A stretch of 64,000 nt of DNA from Clostridia bacterium (GTDB taxonomy: Bacteria > Bacillota_A > Clostridia > Christensenellales > Aristaeellaceae), in the NCBI GenBank assembly GCA_017399225.1, contig JAFQEB010000014.1:1-64000 (forward strand), given 5' to 3'. This document shows, in pieces, positions 59,339 to 64,000 of this stretch (position 1 is its first letter; each line of letters begins with the position of its first letter). A program made the position numbers and the translations under genes. A model generated the notes under the pieces. It made no database searches. It was given only the letters and a program-made list of their open reading frames with translations, and had not been told where the DNA came from.

Positions 59339-60169
59339 TTACCTGTGACCGTCGAAGTCCCGCTGACGGGCGATTTCGTACAGGCAGATGCTGGCCGCGC
59401 AGCCCACGTTCAGGCTGCTCGCTGCGCCGTAGATGGGGATGCGCAGCAGCAGATCGCAGGCTTCCTTCCAGGCCTTGGACATGCCGAAGGTCTCGTTGCC
59501 AACGATCAGCACCGTCGGGCGGGAGAAGTCTGCCTCGTGGAAGCACATCGTGCCCTTGGCGCTGGTGCCCGCAATTTGAAAATCACCCAGGCTGCGGATG
59601 AATTCCACCGCCGTCTCGCAGCTGTTCAGCGCCAGAACCGGCAGATGGAACACCGTACCGATGCTGGCCCGGATGCACTGCGTGTCGTAGTGATCCGCCG
59701 CATGACCGGTCATCAGCACGCCGCAGGCCCCAAAGGCGTCCGCCGAACGGATGATGGTACCCAGGTTGCCGGGGGAGGTGGGGCGGTCGCAAAGTACCAG
59801 CAGGGGAGTCTGAGATCTCCTTACCGCAGCCCGCAGACGAGCCTCCGCGTCCGTGCGCTGCTGCAGGATGCACTCCAGCTCGCAGGGGTTCTCCCGGTCG
59901 CTGAGCTCTGCCAGCAGCGCCGCCGGCATGGGGTGCAGCACCTGTGGGTTTGCCCTGCGGATCATGTCCTCCGCCCAGCCGGAGAGGCGCTTGTCCTCCG
60001 CATAGGCGATGGACTCAAAGCGCTCGCCGCCGGCGATGGCCTGCTCCACGGGATGCACGCCCTCCAGGAAGTAAAGCTTCATGTGCGTGCGCTTCTCCCG
60101 GTTGCGGCGAAGGGTCTCATACAGCTGGAAGGCGTCGTTCCTGCTGCGGATGGGACGAACTTGGGGCAT
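59339..60169 (-). CDS. TrmH/SpoU-family RNA 2'-O-methyltransferase
   Basis: 276-residue SPOUT methyltransferase for rRNA or tRNA ribose. SAM knot motifs: N-L-G-T-I-I-R-S-A-D-A-F-G (motif 1), L-I-V-G-N-E-T-F-G-M-S (motif 2) and I-P-I-Y-G-A-A-S-S-L-N-V (motif 3). An N-terminal substrate-binding domain (about 30-100) precedes it. Target nucleotide unknown. GGAGGCCACT precedes the ATG. Confidence 0.92.
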   Translation of the reverse strand: MPQVRPIRSRNDAFQLYETLRRNREKRTHMKLYFLEGVHPVEQAIAGGERFESIAYAEDKRLSGWAEDMIRRANPQVLHPMPAALLAELSDRENPCELECILQQRTDAEARLRAAVRRSQTPLLVLCDRPTSPGNLGTIIRSADAFGACGVLMTGHAADHYDTQCIRASIGTVFHLPVLALNSCETAVEFIRSLGDFQIAGTSAKGTMCFHEADFSRPTVLIVGNETFGMSKAWKEACDLLLRIPIYGAASSLNVGCAASICLYEIARQRDFDGHR

Positions 60170-60223
60170 AGTGGCCTCCTAACATATTCCCAGTCAACAC
60201 GCGCGTATTGCCGAAACGAAGAC

Positions 60224-60299
60224 GCGCGACTCGATCGCGAAAAGGGTGTCGAGAGGGTCGAAGACCCTTCGCGGGAGTCCAGAGGGCAGAGCCCTTTGG
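60224..60299 (-). repeat. Dispersed 3'-end repeat, copy C (full)
   Basis: Immediately after the pepF stop: AGGGCTCTGCCCT palindrome, GACTCCCGCGAAGGG, a GTCTTCGAC hairpin, CACCC, then CGCGATCGAGTCGC. Shares the modular order with copy A and the terminal 14-mer with copy B. Confidence 0.65.
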
Positions 60300-62090
60300 T
60301 TAATTGAGCGCTGCCTTGAACTGCTCCAGGGTCTCCTTGAAGACCTTCATGGCCGCACGGATGGGCTCGGGCTTGGACATGTCGATGCCCGCCAGCTTCA
60401 GGGCCTCAATGGGCGGCACGGAGCAGCCGGCGCTGAGGAACTTGCGGTAATCCGCCACAGCGGGCGCGCCCTCGTTCAGGATGCGCTCGGACAGGGAGAC
60501 CGCCGCGCACAGGCCGGTGGCGTACACATACACATAGAAGCTGCGGTAGAAGTGGGGGATGCGCAGCCATTCGTTGCCGATCAGCTCGTCCGCCTCGCAC
60601 ACGCCGCCGTAGTAGAGCTTGTTCAGGTCGTAGTACACCTTGGTCAGGGATTCGCGGGTGAGGGGCTGTCCCTGCTCGGCCATGGTGTGGGCGATGTACT
60701 CGAACTCGGCAAACATGGTCTGGCGGAACACCGTGGTGCGGAACTGCTCCAGGAAGTGGTTCAGCAGGAAGGCCTGGGCCTTCTTGTCGCCCTTGAACTG
60801 CTCCAGCAGATAGCGCATCATGACGGCCTCGTTGCAGGTAGAGGCAACCTCAGCCACGAACAGGCTGTAATCGCTCTTGGCGGTGGGCTGGTTCATGTTG
60901 GAGTAGTAGGAGTGCATGGAGTGGCCCAGCTCATGGGCGATGGTGAAGGTGTCGTCCAGGTTGTCGTTGTGGTTGAGCAGCACATAGGGATGCACGTCGC
61001 GCAGGCCGCCGGAGGAGAATGCGCCGGAGGACTTGCCCTCGGTGGGATATACGTCGATCCAGCCGCCCACGCGGGCCTCGCGCAGCTTGTTCAGATAGTC
61101 CTCGCCCATGGGCACCAGACCCTCCAGCACCATGTCGAAGGCCTTGTCATAGGGCAGATCCATCTTGAAATCGCTGACCATGGAGGTGTACAGGTCATAC
61201 ATGTGCAGCTCGTCCACCTTCAGGGTATCCTTGCGCAGGGCCAGGTACTCGTTGAGGGTGGGGATGGCCTCGTGGATGACGCTGATCAGGTTATCGTAGA
61301 CTTCCTCGGGGATCTGAAGGGGCTCCATCTTGGCCGCGCGGCAGGAGGAGAACTTGCGGGCCTGGGCATTGAAGACGTCCTTCTGCACATTGGCGGCGTA
61401 GGTGGCGGCGATGGTGTTGGCAAATTTGCCGTAGGTGCCCATGATGCCCTCGAAGCCCTGTTTGCGCACGTCGCGGTTTTCATCGCGGATAAAGGCGGAG
61501 TAGGTGCCTTCGGTCAGGCCACGGGCGGTGCCGTCAGGCATGATGACGTCCGGGAACTTCATGTCCACGTCGGTCAGCATGGAGAAGATGTTTTCCGGCG
61601 CCTGGGCCAGCTGACCCATCATGGCGACGAGCTTCTCCTGCTCCTTGGGCAGGGCATGGGCCTTCTGGCGCAGCAGATCAAGAATGTAGGTATCATAATC
61701 CTTCATTTCCGGATCGTCTGCGATCTCCTGCAGGGCAGACTCGTCCATCGCCAGCAGCTCGGGCTCCATGAAGGCCATCATGGTCTGGGCCTGCACGGCG
61801 GTCTGCATCAGGCGGGCCTTCAGGGACTGGGCCACAGGGTCGCCGTTGTCCGTTTCCTTGCGCAGGAAGGCGTAGGAGAACACGGGTGCGATCTTTTCAT
61901 CCAGGGCGAAGTACTCACGGATGACCTTGCGGGGATCCTCGGCCACCTTGCCGTCATAGCCGGCGAAGGCCTTCACTTCCTCCATAACGGCGGCCATGGC
62001 GGCCTCCCATGCTTCATCGTTCGGGAAAATGTGGGTCAGATCCCACTTGTACTGAGGCGCTACGTCCTCACGGCGGCGGATATCAGCCAT
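60300..62090 (-). CDS. pepF: Oligoendopeptidase F
   Basis: 596-residue cytosolic M3B metallopeptidase trimming peptides of roughly 7-17 residues. Zinc motif H-E-L-G-H near 382 with the downstream E-V-A-S-T-C-N-E glutamate; length is normal. Possible roles are peptide nutrition or signal-peptide turnover. AAGGACGCATAT precedes the ATG. Confidence 0.95.
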   Translation of the reverse strand: MADIRRREDVAPQYKWDLTHIFPNDEAWEAAMAAVMEEVKAFAGYDGKVAEDPRKVIREYFALDEKIAPVFSYAFLRKETDNGDPVAQSLKARLMQTAVQAQTMMAFMEPELLAMDESALQEIADDPEMKDYDTYILDLLRQKAHALPKEQEKLVAMMGQLAQAPENIFSMLTDVDMKFPDVIMPDGTARGLTEGTYSAFIRDENRDVRKQGFEGIMGTYGKFANTIAATYAANVQKDVFNAQARKFSSCRAAKMEPLQIPEEVYDNLISVIHEAIPTLNEYLALRKDTLKVDELHMYDLYTSMVSDFKMDLPYDKAFDMVLEGLVPMGEDYLNKLREARVGGWIDVYPTEGKSSGAFSSGGLRDVHPYVLLNHNDNLDDTFTIAHELGHSMHSYYSNMNQPTAKSDYSLFVAEVASTCNEAVMMRYLLEQFKGDKKAQAFLLNHFLEQFRTTVFRQTMFAEFEYIAHTMAEQGQPLTRESLTKVYYDLNKLYYGGVCEADELIGNEWLRIPHFYRSFYVYVYATGLCAAVSLSERILNEGAPAVADYRKFLSAGCSVPPIEALKLAGIDMSKPEPIRAAMKVFKETLEQFKAALN

Positions 62091-62139
62091 ATATGCGTCC
62101 TTCTTTCTTCCGCTTGGGGCGGATCATTTTCTTCTCCCT

Positions 62140-62168
62140 ATTGTAGTATATTTCCGGGCAAAATGCAA
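62140..62168 (-). promoter_or_regulatory. Promoter of pepF
   Basis: Minus strand TTGCAT (62168-62163), 17-bp spacer, TACAAT (62145-62140). It overlaps the arm of the topB terminator. Confidence 0.7.
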
Positions 62169-62198
62169 GCCGGAGGCGTGTTTCCTCCGGCCTGCATT
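62162..62198 (-). terminator. Terminator of topB
   Basis: 15-bp stem (one mismatch) AATGCAAGCCGGAGG with 62184-62198, followed by TTTGCCC on the minus strand. It overlaps the topB stop codon. Confidence 0.8.
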
Positions 62199-64000
62199 AT
62201 TTCTTTTCGTAAATGACGGAGCGTCTGGCCGTTGCCATGTCCGATCCGTTGGGGAAGAAGGAGATGCTTTTCCCGTCCAGCATCACCACGCCCGTCGAGC
62301 CGCGCACGACCTGATTGGCGATGGCAAGCTGCACCAGCTTTGCGGAGAGCTCCGGGCCTCCGCCGCGGGTCAGGCAATCCTTCCAGAGCGTGAACTTGCA
62401 CCCCTCTGCGCTGCGGGAGCAGAAGAAGCCCTTCGTGCCCTCCAGCACATTGCCCTCCTTGCAGACGGGGCATTTGCAGCCCTCCACCGGCGTGCCGCGG
62501 GCCACCAGCGTCTGGCTGCGCTTTTTGCGCCGGCCATCATCCGGGAAGACCACATTGGCCCGGTTGTTGCGGGCGTAGTTCACCAGAAAGGTGGAGAACT
62601 TGCGGATGGAATCCATGAACTTCTCCGCGTCCTGCCGCCCGTCGGTGATCTGATCCAGCGCCAGCTCCCACCGGCCGGTCATCTCCGGCGAGGCGATCTC
62701 GCCCGGCATGATGGAAATCAGCTGCACGCCCTTATCCGTGGCGATGAGGTTCTTGCCCTTGCGTACGGCATAGCCAACCTGCAGCAGCCGCTCGATGATG
62801 CTGGCGCGGGTCGCCGGCGTACCGATGCCCATGCCTTTCATCTGCCGGGAGAGCTCCTCGTCCTCGATCTCGCGGCCTGCATGCTCCATTGCGGCAAGGA
62901 GGGAGGCGTCGTTATGCTGAGCCGGAGGCTTCGTCTTGTCTTCCTTCACCTCGGCCTTGACGACGGTGCGGGCGTCGCCGGGGGCAAGGGGAGGCAGGGC
63001 CACCTCATCCTCCTCGGCGGCTTTCTTTTTTGTGCCCTTCGCTTTGGGCGGATTGGCCAGGGGCGCGACGTCCCGCCAACCGTTGATGAGCACCACGCGC
63101 CCGTTGGTGCGGAAGCGGTGCCGCTTGTCGTTTGTTGCGACCTCGGTGATGACCTTTGTGGCGTCATACTCGCACCAGGGGTAAAAGGCAGCCAGCATTC
63201 GCCGGGCGATCATATCGTAGAGCTGCCGTTCATCCTCGGAGAAGCTGTCCGGGTTTACCCGCTGTGCGGTGGGGATGATGGCATGGTGATCGGTCACCTT
63301 GGTCTCGTCCACCGTGCGCTTGCTGACGGGGAGCTTCCCGCCGGGCAGAGCTGCAGGAACCAGCGGCTGGTAGGCTGCCGGCAGCAGCTTCATCGTCTGC
63401 ACCACCCGGGGGATCATATCCGGGGGCAGATACCGGCTGTCCGTTCGGGGATAGGTGATGGCCTTACGGCTCTCGTAGAGCGACTGGGCGGTTTTGAGGG
63501 TCTTGTCCGCGGTGAAGCCCAGCAGGCGGTTGGCGTCCCGCTGCAGGCTGGTCAGGTCGTACAGCTGGGGCGGCGCATCCTTTTTGCGCACCGTTTCCGC
63601 AGTGACGACGGTGCCGGTCTTGCCCTTCACATCACCTGCGATGGCCTTGGCTGCGTCGATCTTGGGGATGTGAGTGTCCGGCTCCAGCTTCTCGTGGAAC
63701 CACACGCCCTTGTAATCGCCGAAATCCGCGGTGACGGTGGCATACTCCTCCGGCTTGAACTCCTCGATCTCCCTGCGCCGCTTAACGAGGATCGCCAGGG
63801 TCGGCGTCTGCACGCGGCCTACGGAAAGCAGGGTGTCATACTTGAGCGTAAAGGCGCGGCTGGCGTTCATCCCCACCAGCCAGTCCGCCTGGGAACGGCA
63901 CTGGGCGCTGCGGTAGAGGCCGTCATATTTTTCGCCCGGCTGGATCTTCCGGAAGCCTTCCTTGATGGCCTCGTCCGTCATGGAGGAGATCCACAGCCTA
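62197..64000 (-). CDS. topB: DNA topoisomerase III (N-terminus beyond window)
   Basis: At least 601 residues of a type IA topoisomerase that decatenates DNA. The frame is open to the window end, reading R-L-W-I-S-S before the first internal Met, so the TOPRIM domain lies outside. Visible are S-V-G-R-V-Q-T-P-T-L, the active-site I-T-Y-P-R-T-D-S-R-Y-L (Tyr nucleophile), T-D-H-H-A-I-I-P-T and a C-terminal zinc-binding segment C-K-C-P-V-C ... F-C-S-R ... C. A Lys/Ala/Glu-rich insertion (about 315-360 of the visible part) is unusual but in frame. Confidence 0.93.
   Translation of the reverse strand, partial: RLWISSMTDEAIKEGFRKIQPGEKYDGLYRSAQCRSQADWLVGMNASRAFTLKYDTLLSVGRVQTPTLAILVKRRREIEEFKPEEYATVTADFGDYKGVWFHEKLEPDTHIPKIDAAKAIAGDVKGKTGTVVTAETVRKKDAPPQLYDLTSLQRDANRLLGFTADKTLKTAQSLYESRKAITYPRTDSRYLPPDMIPRVVQTMKLLPAAYQPLVPAALPGGKLPVSKRTVDETKVTDHHAIIPTAQRVNPDSFSEDERQLYDMIARRMLAAFYPWCEYDATKVITEVATNDKRHRFRTNGRVVLINGWRDVAPLANPPKAKGTKKKAAEEDEVALPPLAPGDARTVVKAEVKEDKTKPPAQHNDASLLAAMEHAGREIEDEELSRQMKGMGIGTPATRASIIERLLQVGYAVRKGKNLIATDKGVQLISIMPGEIASPEMTGRWELALDQITDGRQDAEKFMDSIRKFSTFLVNYARNNRANVVFPDDGRRKKRSQTLVARGTPVEGCKCPVCKEGNVLEGTKGFFCSRSAEGCKFTLWKDCLTRGGGPELSAKLVQLAIANQVVRGSTGVVMLDGKSISFFPNGSDMATARRSVIYEKK

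Noticed and set aside
60246..62216. 656-codon plus-strand open frame
   Set aside because: Shadow of pepF, low-complexity composition.
1..64000. tRNA, rRNA, tmRNA or SRP RNA genes
   Set aside because: I looked for T-loop and CCA-end patterns in the gaps and found none; intergenic spaces are mostly too short.

Overview
The window reads as chromosome of a GC-rich, spore-forming anaerobe of class Clostridia (Bacillota). The sequence basis is a complete spoIIIA operon, sigma-A with strong AGGAGG-type ribosome sites, HprK, SPOR/LCP/VanW/L,D-transpeptidase envelope proteins, a ferredoxin-type thioredoxin reductase candidate, an RseC homologue and a biotin-dependent sodium-pumping oxaloacetate decarboxylase. 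A 7alpha-hydroxysteroid dehydrogenase-like gene and a GH3 glycosidase fit a gut or rumen habitat; this and any finer placement (for example Christensenellales-like) are inference. No rRNA, tRNA, CRISPR, prophage or insertion sequence is visible.

Layout. 1-2.7 kb: end of an MFS transporter coupled to a bile-acid-type SDR, then a Cys-rich ORF resembling mobile-element cargo. 2.7-12.4 kb: SPOR protein, an AT-richer DUF2750 gene, a pseudouridine synthase, then a minus-strand envelope/redox cluster (RsiV-like, thioredoxin-reductase-like, zinc-ribbon membrane protein, LCP, thioredoxin, RseC). 12.5-17.4 kb: spoIIIAA-AH preceded by an L,D-transpeptidase that probably leads the operon from a sigma-E-like promoter. 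17.6-23.8 kb: secreted 5'-nucleotidase and an ABC exporter. 23.8-30.8 kb: the information-processing group dgt-dnaG-rpoD-orf-trmK-nif3-zinc-ribbon. 31-34.7 kb: glucokinase, two small membrane proteins, hprK and a HAD phosphatase.

34.9-50.9 kb: GH3 enzyme, VanW protein, an extraordinary Cys-x-Asn-x repeat protein, yajC, a secreted unknown, CNNM/CorC, DegV, a 1581-residue SdrD-like B-repeat protein, HD and GNAT proteins. 51-54.7 kb: a tandem array of DUF2500 membrane proteins with a fifth decayed copy, a 57-residue membrane protein, and dnaX. 54.8-58.8 kb: a structured leader RNA followed by oadG-biotin carrier-oadB-oadA. 58.9-64 kb: small acidic protein, TrmH methyltransferase, PepF, and topB running off the end.

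The strongest leads for something undescribed are the Cys-Asn repeat protein (38171-39022), the four-hairpin leader of the decarboxylase operon (54809-55041), the reductase lacking its NADPH site (7529-8389), the DUF2500 array (51053-52903), and a dispersed hairpin repeat that follows stop codons (6594-6655, 26611-26661, 60224-60299). All coordinates and motifs were read by eye; no searches or folding calculations were run.
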